From CAUZJF01 sp965248605 (GTDB taxonomy: Bacteria > Chloroflexota > Dehalococcoidia > Lucifugimonadales > CAUZJF01), in NCBI GenBank assembly GCA_965248605.1, contig CBDFJV010000007.1:558001-622000 (forward strand): 64,000 nucleotides of DNA, written 5' to 3'. Position 1 is the stretch's first letter; every line of letters starts with the position of its first letter. The notes under the pieces are model-generated. The model made no database searches and was not told where the DNA came from. It saw nothing but the letters and a program-made list of their open reading frames with translations. Shown piece after piece: positions 33,660-42,381 of the stretch. The position numbers and the translations under genes were made by a program.

Positions 33660-34727
33660 ATGACCGCACCCTACGCGTTGTTCAGGGCCGGATTTCCGTA
33701 CGCCAAGACCATCGGTACCAAGAGGCTCACGAATAGACCGAAGGACCTTGCCCTAGGTAAAGACGGGAGGATGTACCTCCTCACCTGGGAGCCGATTCAG
33801 ATCATGAGCTTGGATGAGGAGGACCTGGGGAGCATCGGTATCAGAACCCGCGGCGACGACCTCGTCATGGAACCGAACGATGTCGAGGACGGCGCGCTGG
33901 TCTGGTCGCACACGATAATCGTCGACAGAGACGAGAATCTTTATGTGTCTGATGAGATCATCCATCGCATATCGATCTTCAGCAAGAACGGTGACTTCCT
34001 CGGCAAGTGGGGCGAGTACGGCAGCGGAGACGGCCAGCTTGACCGTCCGTGCGGAATCGCCTTCGACGCGGACGAAAACATCTACGTAGTCGACTCGATG
34101 AATCATCGCGTGCAGAAGTTCACCAAGCGCGGCCGGTTCTTGATGAAGTGGGGCCGTTTCGGGGACGGAGACGGTGAGTTCAACATGCCCTGGGGGATCG
34201 CCGTTGACGCCGATGGCGACGTGTACGTCTCCGACTGGCGGAACGACCGCATACAGAAGTTCACCACCGATGGTGAGTTCGTGTTCAAGTTCGGCGCCTC
34301 GGGGACCGGTCCCGGCGAGCTGAACCGCCCGATGGGCATCGCCGTCGACAAGGACTTCGATGTCTACGTGGTCGATACGCACAAGACCGGGACCATCGCC
34401 AAGGCCGACGATGTAGGCGGTCGTGTACAGCTCTTCTCGCGCGAAGGACGCTACGTCCAGTCCTTCTTCGGCGACAGCACGGTCTCCAAGTCCGCCCAAT
34501 CGCTGATGTGGACGTCTCTGCGGACGCTCCGGCTTCGCGAGATGACCGACCTCGAGCAAGAGAAGCGATTCCGAAATCCGAGGTCGGTGGTCGTAGACGA
34601 CGAAGGCCGAATGTTCGTGCCCGACTTTGGCGCGTACCGCGTCCAGGTCTACCAGAAAGAGGCCTACCCCCTTGAGGAGCACGAGATCGGACCGGTCCTC
34701 CGAGCCCCGAGCCTTTCGGCGAACTAG
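33660..34727 (+). CDS. NHL-repeat beta-propeller protein
   Basis: The 355-residue protein contains about five NHL repeats, seen as GKWGEYGSGDGQLDRPCGIAFDADENIYVVD, MKWGRFGDGDGEFNMPWGIAVDADGDVYVSD and FGASGTGPGELNRPMGIAVDKDFDVYVVD. The repeats form a six-bladed propeller that usually binds proteins, RNA or small ligands; peptidylglycine lyase-type activity also occurs in this fold. There is no signal peptide. It follows the DUF1800 gene on the same strand and precedes the SelA-like gene by 48 bp, so the three may form one transcript. Confidence 0.92.
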   Translation: MTAPYALFRAGFPYAKTIGTKRLTNRPKDLALGKDGRMYLLTWEPIQIMSLDEEDLGSIGIRTRGDDLVMEPNDVEDGALVWSHTIIVDRDENLYVSDEIIHRISIFSKNGDFLGKWGEYGSGDGQLDRPCGIAFDADENIYVVDSMNHRVQKFTKRGRFLMKWGRFGDGDGEFNMPWGIAVDADGDVYVSDWRNDRIQKFTTDGEFVFKFGASGTGPGELNRPMGIAVDKDFDVYVVDTHKTGTIAKADDVGGRVQLFSREGRYVQSFFGDSTVSKSAQSLMWTSLRTLRLREMTDLEQEKRFRNPRSVVVDDEGRMFVPDFGAYRVQVYQKEAYPLEEHEIGPVLRAPSLSAN

Positions 34728-34775
34728 TCTGCGACAGGTCGGACGTTGTGAGACGGCCACATCCCGGAGTATCTA

Positions 34776-35588
34776 TTGAAAGAGACCTACGGCCCGAACG
34801 TCTACACCAACATGGGCCTTCGCCCATTTATCAACTGCGCGGGAAACGGCACCAAGCTGGGCGGCAGCCACTACTCCGCCGAGGTCCTGCAAGCGGTCAA
34901 CGACGCCAACGAAGGCTATGTCTACATGGCGGACCTCCTTGAGAAGTCGGGCGAGTACGTCGCCGACCTGTTGGGGACTGAAGCAGCCTACGTAACCTCG
35001 GGTGCGTTCGCGGCCCTCACTCTCAGTGCCGCCGGGTGCATGGCGGGCAGGGAGCGGGAGAACATCGATCGGCTCCCTGACGCTGCCGGCCTGAAGAACG
35101 AAATCGTGCTCCAGAAGAGTCAGCGCTTCAACTACGACAGGGCGTTCACCGTCGTCGGAGCGACGATAGTCGAAGCAGGCGACGACGACGGTTGCACGGG
35201 CGAAGAGCTCGCCGCGGCCATCGGCCCCGACACTGCTGCCGTGGCCTACCGCGTGAGCAGCGCTGGCTCCCGCGACAACGCCGCGGTGCCGCTCGAAGAG
35301 GCCGTCCGCGTGGCTCACGAGCGCGAAGTCCCGGTGATAGCCGATGCGGTGAAAGAGATATACCCGGCCGACTACTTCAGAGGCGTCGCCCAGTCGGCCG
35401 ACCTGGTCTGCTTCAGCGGCAAGTACTTCGGCGGTCCTACCTCGGCAGGATTCGTCTGTGGCGACAGGGAGTTGATCGAGACCGTCGCCTTGCACGGGCA
35501 TATGGGCTTCTACGGCGCGGGCCGTTCCTTTGGCCGCGGCTTCAAGGTCGGCCGCCACGAGGTCGTCGCCATAGTTGCCACCCTTAAG
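34776..35588 (+). pseudogene. SelA-like PLP-dependent enzyme, 5' part, interrupted by IS1380 copy 3
   Basis: The 271 codons encode most of a fold-type I PLP enzyme of the SelA-like (L-seryl-tRNA selenium transferase-related) group. Such proteins without other selenium genes usually act on amino acids or sugar acids. Motifs include PFINCAGNGTKLGG, AAYVTSGAFAALTLSAAGC, the PLP aspartate in VPVIADAVKEIYP (Asp190) and the Schiff-base lysine Lys216 in CFSGKYFGGPTSAG. The frame meets the IS exactly after the codon AAG (35586-35588). The remaining 109 codons are found at 37298-37627. Confidence 0.92.
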
Positions 35589-37292
35589 CCCGAATCCACC
35601 GAAGGACACCGATGGACGGCGTGAGGGCAGCGGAAGGGGGTGGGTGAGGGAGCTACAGGGGGGATGGCCTGGGGTCTTGGGGTAGATGGGAGGCCGGCGG
35701 CCGGTCTTCAGTCGCCGCACAGGGCCCCTAAGGCCCTATGCGGGAGTTGCGATGCGCGGGAAGGCGAGAGGATACGCAGCAGGGGACTCTCGCGACCGGG
35801 GTGGCGCGAGATTGCGGGGACGTTGGGTCAGTTGCAGGCTGGCTGTCAGGCCGGGAACGGAATGGCTTGCAGCCGGGCCAAGGCGCGACTGAACTGGGTT
35901 TCCCAAGGCCAGCGCCGGGGGAGATGCAAAGTGAGGCGGCGCGCCGAGCGGGTGATCCGTCCCACCAGAGCGAAGACCCGCCGCCTGAGGGTCTTGGTGA
36001 TCACGGTCCGCTCGCCCAGACCAATCCGCGCCGTCCAGCGGGCCAGGTTATGCGCCATCACCTGGACCGCCAGCCAGGCGCCGTTGGCGGCGAAGCGCGC
36101 CGACGGCATGTGGTTCAGCCCGACGCCGTACTTGAGGTCGCGTATGGCGTTCTCGACCTCGGCGTGGCGGCGATGATCGGCCTCCAGTTCCAGCGTCTCC
36201 CCATCGCGGTCGGTGATGAAGGCGTGATAGCTGTATCTGGCGAAGAGGGCGAGCTGGGAACCGGGCGTCGGCTTCACCCGCCGGACAATGAGCCGCACCG
36301 GCGCGGCGTCCGGCTTGGTCTGGAACGGGGTGTAAGTCGTCTCGGCGACATCGGCGGCGCCGTCCGTCCAGTAGGGAATGGGAGTCCAGTCCTCCTGTGG
36401 TATCGCCTCGATCAGGTCCCGCAGGCTGGCGCGCTGGCGGATGGTGATAGAGAAGCGGACATCCATTTCCCGGCAGGCGGCAACGACAGTGTGGGCGTAG
36501 AAGCCGCTGTCGGCCCGCACCGTGAGTTGTCCCCTGGCCCCGCCGTAGCGCACCCGCCCCACCGTCTCACGCAGGAAGTGGGCGGCGCCACGGGCGGTGT
36601 TGGCCCGGCCCTCGCGCAGCCGGGACATCAGCACCTCGCCGGTGCCGGCGGCAATGGCCAGCAGCGGGTGATAGCCGCGGGCGCCGGTATAGCCGTGGTG
36701 GCGCGCTCCCTCCTTGGCCAGTCCATAGGTCTCGCAGATGGTCGAGTCCAGGTCGATGGTCAGGGGCGAGTCGCCGGGTCCGGCCCCAGCGGCCCAGGCC
36801 CGGGCCAACAACTGGCGGCTCACGCGGTCGAGTTGACGGACATGCCCCCACCGGAAGCTGCGCAGGAAGGTCCCCAGGGTGGATGGCGCCTTGACCACGC
36901 AGCCTAGAACACCGACCGTCCCACCAGCGCGCAGCGCATCGGCGTCGTCGATGCAGTCGCCGCCTGCCAGCGCGGAAGCGACCAGCGTCAGCATCTTGTC
37001 CCCAGTGTTCGCCCGTCCCGGCGCTCCGCCGAGGTCAAGGTGATGGTCGACGAGTTCCCGCAGGCCCAGGTGCCGGGCTAGGGTGGCCGGCAGGAGCAGG
37101 CCGGCATTGGCCACCAGGCGATGGTCGTCAAAGACGATGCGGATACGGTCGGGTTTGTTCTGTGGCAGCATCTATTGGGTGCTCCTTGTTTCCGGGCGGG
37201 TTTCTGTTCCAAAACCATTATCCCAGATTCAGAGGAGCACCCGCTGGCTTCTTCAAGGGCTGTCCCCAAGGACGTCCTTCGGTGGATTCGGG
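35589..37292 (-). mobile_element. IS1380-family insertion sequence, copy 3
   Basis: This 1704-bp element carries the same perfect 19-bp ends as copies 1 and 2. A 5-bp target duplication TTAAG lies at 35584-35588 and 37293-37297. The element splits the SelA-like gene. Removing the element and one TTAAG restores the reading frame as ...CTT AAG GCG TGG..., so the insertion is recent. Confidence 0.96.
35846..37171 (-). CDS. IS1380-family DDE transposase (copy 3)
   Basis: This is an intact 441-residue transposase identical in key residues to copy 2 (Thr269) and with the same DDE triad. Confidence 0.96.
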   Translation of the reverse strand: MLPQNKPDRIRIVFDDHRLVANAGLLLPATLARHLGLRELVDHHLDLGGAPGRANTGDKMLTLVASALAGGDCIDDADALRAGGTVGVLGCVVKAPSTLGTFLRSFRWGHVRQLDRVSRQLLARAWAAGAGPGDSPLTIDLDSTICETYGLAKEGARHHGYTGARGYHPLLAIAAGTGEVLMSRLREGRANTARGAAHFLRETVGRVRYGGARGQLTVRADSGFYAHTVVAACREMDVRFSITIRQRASLRDLIEAIPQEDWTPIPYWTDGAADVAETTYTPFQTKPDAAPVRLIVRRVKPTPGSQLALFARYSYHAFITDRDGETLELEADHRRHAEVENAIRDLKYGVGLNHMPSARFAANGAWLAVQVMAHNLARWTARIGLGERTVITKTLRRRVFALVGRITRSARRLTLHLPRRWPWETQFSRALARLQAIPFPA

Positions 37293-37627
37293 TTAAGGCG
37301 TGGCTCACAATGGACCACGAAACCCGACTCCTCGAGATCGACGCCAGGCTCGAAGGCCTCCAACGCCGGCTCGCAGATGTTCCGTCGATCAAACGCATGG
37401 AGCTCGGGAACGGTCAGACCTACGCAGGCTCCAGCCTCCACGTCGTCCTCGACACAGAGACACTGGGGAAGTCGGCCCGAGAAGTCAGCGCGGAACTCGA
37501 CGCCGGCAACCCTCGCATCCTGATGGGTGCTTCCGGCGACGACGCGCTCATCATAATGGTCCGCAACCTCAGAGACGGCGAAGACGAGATCGTCGCGCAG
37601 CGGCTGACTGAGGTCTTGTCGGGGTAG
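37293..37627 (+). pseudogene. SelA-like PLP-dependent enzyme, 3' part
   Basis: After the duplicated TTAAG, the frame GCG TGG CTC ACA ATG GAC continues the interrupted enzyme with the C-terminal domain AWLTMDHETRLLEIDARLEGLQRRLAD...SAELDAGNPRILM, typical of SelA-like and related PLP proteins. Joined to the 5' part the protein would have 380 residues, a normal length. As it stands this fragment has no start and is presumably not made as a useful protein. Confidence 0.9.
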
Positions 37628-37635
37628 GGGTGTGC

Positions 37636-37675
37636 CTCTTCTCCCGTCTCGGGAGAAGACTGAGATGAGGGCTCC
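37636..37675. repeat. Dispersed palindromic repeat, short form
   Basis: CTTCTCCC (37638-37645) and GGGAGAAG (37651-37658) form the stem; ACTGAGATGAGGGCTCC follows, matching the tails at 14150 and 14317. Confidence 0.7.
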
Positions 37676-37704
37676 TGTCGCCTAACCTTGATAGCGGAGT
37701 CTCT

Positions 37705-38706
37705 ATGCCAAAAACGCTGAGTATCAAACCCGACGACCCACGACTGACCTGGGCAGGCGCAGTATCCTTCGACCGCAGCGACGGCACCGTGATGCCCTGG
37801 CGCATCCCCTTCGAACAGCGCGAATTTTTTGGCGCGCCACTGCAGGTCCGGTCGGCTTTTCCTGCTGGGGTCCGAATAGCCTTTCGCAGCGACACGACCC
37901 TCGTCGCCGGTCGCGTCAAGCCGCCGGAGCAGCCCGCGGTCCTCGACCTGTGTGTCGACGGGGAGTTCCACTCGTCCGTCGACCTCACCGAACGCGCCGC
38001 GTTCAGCTTCGAAGACCTGCCGGCCGGGGAGAAGCTTGTCGAGCTCTGGCTACCTCAGTTCGCGCAGTTCAGGTTAGAAGGGATAGAGCTCGACGACGGC
38101 GCCACCATCGAGCCGTACGAGGACTCCCGTCCGAAGTGGACGACCTACGGTAGCTCGATAACCCACTGCGCCAAGGCCGAGCGGCCGACCCAGACGTGGC
38201 CGGCCATTGTTGCCAGGGGCCATGGGCTCAACCTCACATGCCTCGGCTATGGTGGGAGCTGTTTACTGGAGGCGTCGGTCGCGCGGATCATGCGCGATAT
38301 TCCTGCCGACTTCCTTTCCATGAAGGTCGGCATAAACATCCAGAGCACCAACAGCCTCGGCCCGAGGACCTTTCGCTCCGCCGTCATCGGGTTCGTCCAG
38401 ATCGTGCGCGAGAAACACCCGGACGCCCCTTTCGTCGTCGTTTCGCCCATCCTGTCGCCACCGCGAGAAACCACACCCAACCTCGTGGGCCTGAGCCTTT
38501 CGGACATGCGAAACGAGATCGCCGAGGCCGTCGAAGCCCTCCGCGCCCACGGCGACGCCAACATCCACTACGTCGACGGACTGCGGGTCTTCGGCTCCGA
38601 CCAGGTCCACCTCCTCCCCGACGAAGTTCACCCTGACGCCGAGGGCTACAAGGTCCTCGGCCAGAACTTCCTGCGCGAGGTAGCGCGTCCGCTGTTCACC
38701 GGCTAG
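37705..38706 (+). CDS. SGNH/GDSL-type hydrolase with N-terminal beta domain
   Basis: The 333-residue product has an N-terminal jelly-roll-like domain (about 1-135) and a C-terminal SGNH esterase domain. The catalytic Ser is in TTYGSSITHC (block I, GSS in place of GDS), the oxyanion Gly in YGGSC, the Asn in VGINIQST, and the Asp/His pair in LLPDEVHPDAEGY. This layout resembles carbohydrate-esterase-type deacetylases. There is no signal peptide. It lies downstream of the SelA-like gene and may belong to the same sugar or acyl catabolic group. Confidence 0.85.
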   Translation: MPKTLSIKPDDPRLTWAGAVSFDRSDGTVMPWRIPFEQREFFGAPLQVRSAFPAGVRIAFRSDTTLVAGRVKPPEQPAVLDLCVDGEFHSSVDLTERAAFSFEDLPAGEKLVELWLPQFAQFRLEGIELDDGATIEPYEDSRPKWTTYGSSITHCAKAERPTQTWPAIVARGHGLNLTCLGYGGSCLLEASVARIMRDIPADFLSMKVGINIQSTNSLGPRTFRSAVIGFVQIVREKHPDAPFVVVSPILSPPRETTPNLVGLSLSDMRNEIAEAVEALRAHGDANIHYVDGLRVFGSDQVHLLPDEVHPDAEGYKVLGQNFLREVARPLFTG

Positions 38707-38739
38707 GCCAACGGAGCTGGCCAAAACCGGCAGCCTGTC

Positions 38740-38847
38740 TGTCATTCTGAATGAGTACAGCGAATGAAGAATCTCAGGTCGCTGCCTAGGTGTAGGCAAC
38801 CTATTGCCGACGAGGTCCTTAGATTCCTCACTCCGTTCGGAATGACA
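38740..38847. repeat. Long imperfect palindromic repeat (TGTCATTCTGAA type)
   Basis: The left arm TGTCATTCTGAATGAG...GAATCT (38740-38774) is mirrored by AGATTCCTCACTC...TTCGGAATGACA (38821-38847) around a central segment of about 45 bp with its own small stem (GCCTAGGTGTAGGC). Repeats with these arms are common in many environmental bacterial genomes. Confidence 0.75.
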
Positions 38848-38932
38848 ATGCTACCACGCTTGTGCGCGTGCCCTGTAGGTGGGAGTCCAGGCTAGCTGAC
38901 CTCTGTCCGGAATCCAGGCCAGGTGACCGAGG

Positions 38933-40672
38933 CTAGTCGATGTCCTCATACAGGGCCTCGCCACGCATAAGCCTGGCGGCGATGTCGTAGGTCTGCACTC
39001 TGCTCCGGACCGTCGGCGAGTGGGCGCTCAGGAACCTGGCTGTCCCGATCAGGACGTGGGCGCCCAGCGGCATACCTTTGAAGTTCTGATACTGTCTCAG
39101 GCCAGCTTCGTAGATCTGGAACATATGGAAGCCGGAGTCCTCACGGAGCAGCGCGTGGCCCAGGGCCCTCACCACCTTTTCCTCGTGACCTTCGGCCACC
39201 ATGTCCGTCACGATCTGAGCGGTGTCGTCGACGTGTCCCTGCATGTCGAAAGACTCCAGGAGCTCCTTCGTGCCCGGTCTGTCTCCTGACGTCTTCGGCA
39301 TAGCCTGCTTCGGCACGTTTAGGAACCTCTCCAGGTAGACCGACATTGCGCCGTCGAAGATGCCTCGGGCGAGCAGATTGGAAGGAGCGCGTCGCATCGC
39401 CTGGTCGACCGCGTTCGTGTACGTGAAGGTGTGGTGCACCGTGTTCCAGTCGCCGAACTCGTTGGTCACGCGGAAGTGGACCGGCCGGCGGGCCGCGGCA
39501 TAGGCCACAGTGGCCGACAGCTCCGTCAGGGGCACACCATCGCGGACGAGGCCTGACATCGTGCTGAGCGTCTCATCGGGCTCGGCGTCGAGGATGGTCT
39601 CGCCAAGCTCCTGGTGTCCACTCCAGTCCGACCGCCGGCCTCCGCCCTGTTCGATCAGGTCATCCAGCTCGTCGAAAACGTCGGACAGCAGGGCAGGGAG
39701 GTCGACGGGATGAGACCAGCTTGGGCTCTCCTCCATTCGCTGGGCGTTGACCAACTTGTCGCCTGGAATGAGCGACGGCAACACCTCCTCGGCGTGGGTC
39801 CAGCCGATATGGTCGAGGAGCTCGAAAGCCTTGTTCGCGAAGTCGAGCGAGTGGCCCACCCCTCGGAAGAGGTGGTCCGTGCAGGCGATAAACAGCATGT
39901 CGGCGATCGTCTTTTGCGGAAGGCCAATGCGGATCGCGGTCCGTAGTGTCCGCTCGGCTGCGTCGGTGGAGCGCATCTCCACGAACCTGCGGAACCAGTC
40001 CATGTAACGCTCAGGGCGCCTCTCTGTGGTCTCGAGGGGATCGAGGTCGAAGCTGCGGGGCTGCCCAGCGGTGTCGCCGGCGACTTCGGTCACGCCGTGG
40101 TAGAGCGCCAGCGGCCGCTCCTCGTCGGCCAAGTGTGGAAGCACGTTCGCCATCGCGGTGAGAATCGACTGGCCCTGGGACCACCCGCCGGCCCTGTTTC
40201 GCACTCCGAACAGCGCGGTCCTCTCGATGATCTCTTGCGCCGTACCGGCTTCGCTCAGACCTACGATGCTCTTGGCTTCGACGAGGCGGATGTTCTGCTC
40301 GAGGCCCTCGTCGAGTTTCCGCAGCCAGTGAGTATGCCGGTCTTCCTCGATCGGCGTCGGGTCGACCCAGACGGAGCCGTCCCGCACCTCCGCTCGGAAC
40401 GAGGTGATGTCGTCGGCGAAGGGGTCGAAGGTGCAGCCACCGGCCAGGTCGAACTTGGCGTGGTGCCAGTGGCAGGTCAGGATGCCGTCCTTGACGGTCC
40501 CTTTGTTTAGCGGGAACCCCATGTGGGGACAGCGATTGTCGACGGCGTAGACATTGTCGCCGTGGTAGAAAACTGCGATGGTGCGCCCGCCGCCGGTAAC
40601 GACAATGCGCTCCTGCTCACGCAATTCGTCGAGGGTACCGACTCTGATTTCTTGTAAGACGGTGGTTGCCAC
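38933..40672 (-). CDS. Rieske [2Fe-2S] domain fused to a large helical domain
   Basis: Residues 1-105 form a Rieske domain with both cluster boxes: C48-x-H50 in NRCPHMGFPLN and C67-x2-H70 in LTCHWHHAKFDLAGG. The following 470 residues are mainly helical and contain many His, Asp and Glu residues (for example ERYMDWFRRFVEMRS, LLFIACTDHLFRGVGHSLDFANKAFELLDHIGW, VHHTFTYTNAVDQAMRR). I recognise no named oxygenase catalytic motif there. The protein may be a redox enzyme with an uncharacterised partner domain. It is divergent from a SufR-like regulator and shares an operator region with it. Confidence 0.85.
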   Translation of the reverse strand: MATTVLQEIRVGTLDELREQERIVVTGGGRTIAVFYHGDNVYAVDNRCPHMGFPLNKGTVKDGILTCHWHHAKFDLAGGCTFDPFADDITSFRAEVRDGSVWVDPTPIEEDRHTHWLRKLDEGLEQNIRLVEAKSIVGLSEAGTAQEIIERTALFGVRNRAGGWSQGQSILTAMANVLPHLADEERPLALYHGVTEVAGDTAGQPRSFDLDPLETTERRPERYMDWFRRFVEMRSTDAAERTLRTAIRIGLPQKTIADMLFIACTDHLFRGVGHSLDFANKAFELLDHIGWTHAEEVLPSLIPGDKLVNAQRMEESPSWSHPVDLPALLSDVFDELDDLIEQGGGRRSDWSGHQELGETILDAEPDETLSTMSGLVRDGVPLTELSATVAYAAARRPVHFRVTNEFGDWNTVHHTFTYTNAVDQAMRRAPSNLLARGIFDGAMSVYLERFLNVPKQAMPKTSGDRPGTKELLESFDMQGHVDDTAQIVTDMVAEGHEEKVVRALGHALLREDSGFHMFQIYEAGLRQYQNFKGMPLGAHVLIGTARFLSAHSPTVRSRVQTYDIAARLMRGEALYEDID

Positions 40673-40700
40673 GGTTACTTCCTCTGTGGAGTTTGGGCGG

Positions 40701-40730
40701 ATGCTATCCTCTAACAGGCCTAATTGTCAA
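40701..40730 (-). promoter_or_regulatory. Promoter of the Rieske gene
   Basis: On the minus strand a perfect TTGACA (40725-40730) is followed after 18 bases by TAGCAT (40701-40706), 29 bp before the start codon at 40672. Confidence 0.6.
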
Positions 40731-40750
40731 GTAAATACTTATTAAATTAG
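40720..40750. promoter_or_regulatory. Nested palindrome, candidate operator of the SufR-like regulator
   Basis: CTAATT (40720-40725) and AATTAG (40745-40750) flank an inner palindrome AAGTAAATACTT (40729-40740). The structure overlaps the -35 boxes of both divergent promoters: TTGACA minus at 40725-40730, and TTAGAC plus at 40747-40752 (followed after 18 bases by TAAACT at 40771). A repressor bound here would shut both genes. Confidence 0.6.
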
Positions 40751-40790
40751 ACTAACGAGTCGAAACCTAGTAAACTCCTGCTCAAAGTCA

Positions 40791-41438
40791 ATGAGGATCG
40801 ATAGATTGACCGAGACCAATTTGGACACCCGACGCGGCATCGTGCGCCTGCTGAAGCTCAGGGGGCCGATGATGGCCAATCAGCTGGGCGAGCATCTAGA
40901 GATGTCGACCGTCGGCGTTCGCGGGCACCTGACGTCGCTTCAACGCGACGGACTGGTCAGCCTCCGGGCGGAGCGCCGAGGGGTTGGACGTCCCAGATAC
41001 GTCTATTCCCTCACCGATCAGGGCGACGAGCTATTCCCACGGACCTACCCCCAGGTCGCCAACGGCCTACTCGACGCGCTCCGGTCCCTAGATGGAGAAG
41101 GGGCTATCGACCGCGTTTTCGAGAAGCGCACGGAGTGGCTGGCTGCGCAATACAGCTCCCAAATGGCAGACAAGGGACTGTCCGAGCGGGTAGAGAAGCT
41201 AGCCCAGATCCGGACTGACGAGGGATATATGGCCGATTGGGAACAAGTGGACGAAGACGAGTTTTTGCTGCGAGAGCAGAACTGCGCGATCTTCCAACTG
41301 GCCAGCAATAACGCTCAAGCGTGCAGCTTCGAGCTAGAGCTTTTCCGGCGAGTCCTCCACGGCGCCACCGTTAATCGGGACGACCACATGATGACCGGTG
41401 ACAGAATGTGTACCTACGTGATTCGGCGGCAGCCCTAA
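40791..41438 (+). CDS. SufR-like winged-helix regulator with three C-terminal cysteines
   Basis: The 215-residue protein has an N-terminal winged helix (TRRGIVRLLKLRGPMMANQLGEHLEMSTVGVRGHLTSLQRDGLV, then GRPRYVYSLT). Its C-terminal domain has cysteines C165 (REQNCAIF), C178 (AQACSFE) and C207 (GDRMCTYV), arranged as in SufR-type (COG2345) repressors, where they ligate an iron-sulfur cluster. It is transcribed away from a Rieske protein gene and a nested palindrome lies between. It is therefore likely an Fe-S- or redox-responsive regulator of that gene and of itself. Confidence 0.85.
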   Translation: MRIDRLTETNLDTRRGIVRLLKLRGPMMANQLGEHLEMSTVGVRGHLTSLQRDGLVSLRAERRGVGRPRYVYSLTDQGDELFPRTYPQVANGLLDALRSLDGEGAIDRVFEKRTEWLAAQYSSQMADKGLSERVEKLAQIRTDEGYMADWEQVDEDEFLLREQNCAIFQLASNNAQACSFELELFRRVLHGATVNRDDHMMTGDRMCTYVIRRQP

Positions 41439-41468
41439 CCCTTACGCGCCTAGTGCCTTCAGAGGGCC

Positions 41469-41759
41469 CTAGAGGTTGACGCGCACCGCGTAGTGCTCCA
41501 ACTCGGGCTCGGAGCTGAACAGAGGCGCCGCCTTCGCGACCTGCTCCTGGTACCATCCCGTGGACTCAGTAGCCTTCATGTCGGCCTCTGTTTCCCACAG
41601 GCTAACTGTGACGGCCTTGCGCTCGGCGTTCGTTAGCGCCAGGAAACCTCCAAAGCCTTTCTGCCCCTTGAGCTTGGGGAGCAACTCCCGCTCGAGCAGC
41701 TCGATTCCAGCGTCGGCCATGTTGGGGTCCAGGCGCAAGTTCGTCACTCTGGCGCGCAT
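41469..41759 (-). CDS. Antibiotic-biosynthesis-monooxygenase-like (ABM) protein
   Basis: The 96-residue product fits a dimeric alpha+beta barrel: ARVTNLRLDPNMADAGIELLERELLPKLKGQKGFGGFLAL, then AVTVSLWETEADMKATESTGWYQE. ABM-like proteins include monooxygenases, haem-degrading enzymes and proteins without known activity. ATG 41759 is chosen over 41795 because AGGAGAG precedes it. It is 61 bp downstream of the DinB-like gene and may be co-transcribed. Confidence 0.8.
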   Translation of the reverse strand: MRARVTNLRLDPNMADAGIELLERELLPKLKGQKGFGGFLALTNAERKAVTVSLWETEADMKATESTGWYQEQVAKAAPLFSSEPELEHYAVRVNL

Positions 41760-41819
41760 CTGTCTCTCCTCTCGCGCGATCAAGGTACGCGTCAAGGTGG
41801 GCTCGGAAGGTAACGGCCG

Positions 41820-42278
41820 TTACGCGCCTCGTGCCATCAGCAGGTCGCGGGTGAGCTCGGCGTGGCCGAAGTGCTCGGCGGCGTGGCGGGCCACGATGAT
41901 CATTCGCTCTCGACCGGTGACGAGACCGCGGCCAGGATGCTCTTTCTTGTCGTCGAGCCGAGATTGCGGGACGTCTTCGAGACACGAGGATATTTGGTCC
42001 CTCAGCTCGCGCCACCGCCCTCCGATAGCTTCCGCTGAGTTGCCCTGGGCCCGGAACTCGGCGTCGCGGTCGCGCTCGAACGGCTCCTCGCATATCGCGC
42101 CTAGCACGTTCTGCTCGATGTTGCCCATAGTATGAGTGGCAAGCACGTAGAGGCTGTTCGCGTTCTCCAGCGGGCTCCAGTTGAGGTCGTCGGCCGCCAG
42201 CCCATCTAGCAATTCGACAAGGCTGTCGACCGAGCTCGCGATGAACCCCCAGAAGACCTCTATCTCTTGAGACTGCAT
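41820..42278 (-). CDS. DinB-family four-helix protein
   Basis: The 152-residue protein is all helical with the DinB-type metal-ligand histidines: one in VLATHTMGN (about residue 50) and others in ARHAAEHFGHAELTRDL near the C-terminus. DinB-like proteins include thiol-dependent transferases, but most are uncharacterised. AAGGAGGGC precedes ATG 42278. A longer in-frame extension upstream to 42593 is an antisense artefact over the next gene. Confidence 0.85.
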   Translation of the reverse strand: MQSQEIEVFWGFIASSVDSLVELLDGLAADDLNWSPLENANSLYVLATHTMGNIEQNVLGAICEEPFERDRDAEFRAQGNSAEAIGGRWRELRDQISSCLEDVPQSRLDDKKEHPGRGLVTGRERMIIVARHAAEHFGHAELTRDLLMARGA

Positions 42279-42381
42279 CTTGCCCTCCTTGGCGTGGTGG
42301 AGCCGGACAACGCAATCGTACCACGCGGGGTATCGCCAGAGCCCCACGGCCTGCCGCCCGAAAAAGGCTTTGAGCGGTCGG

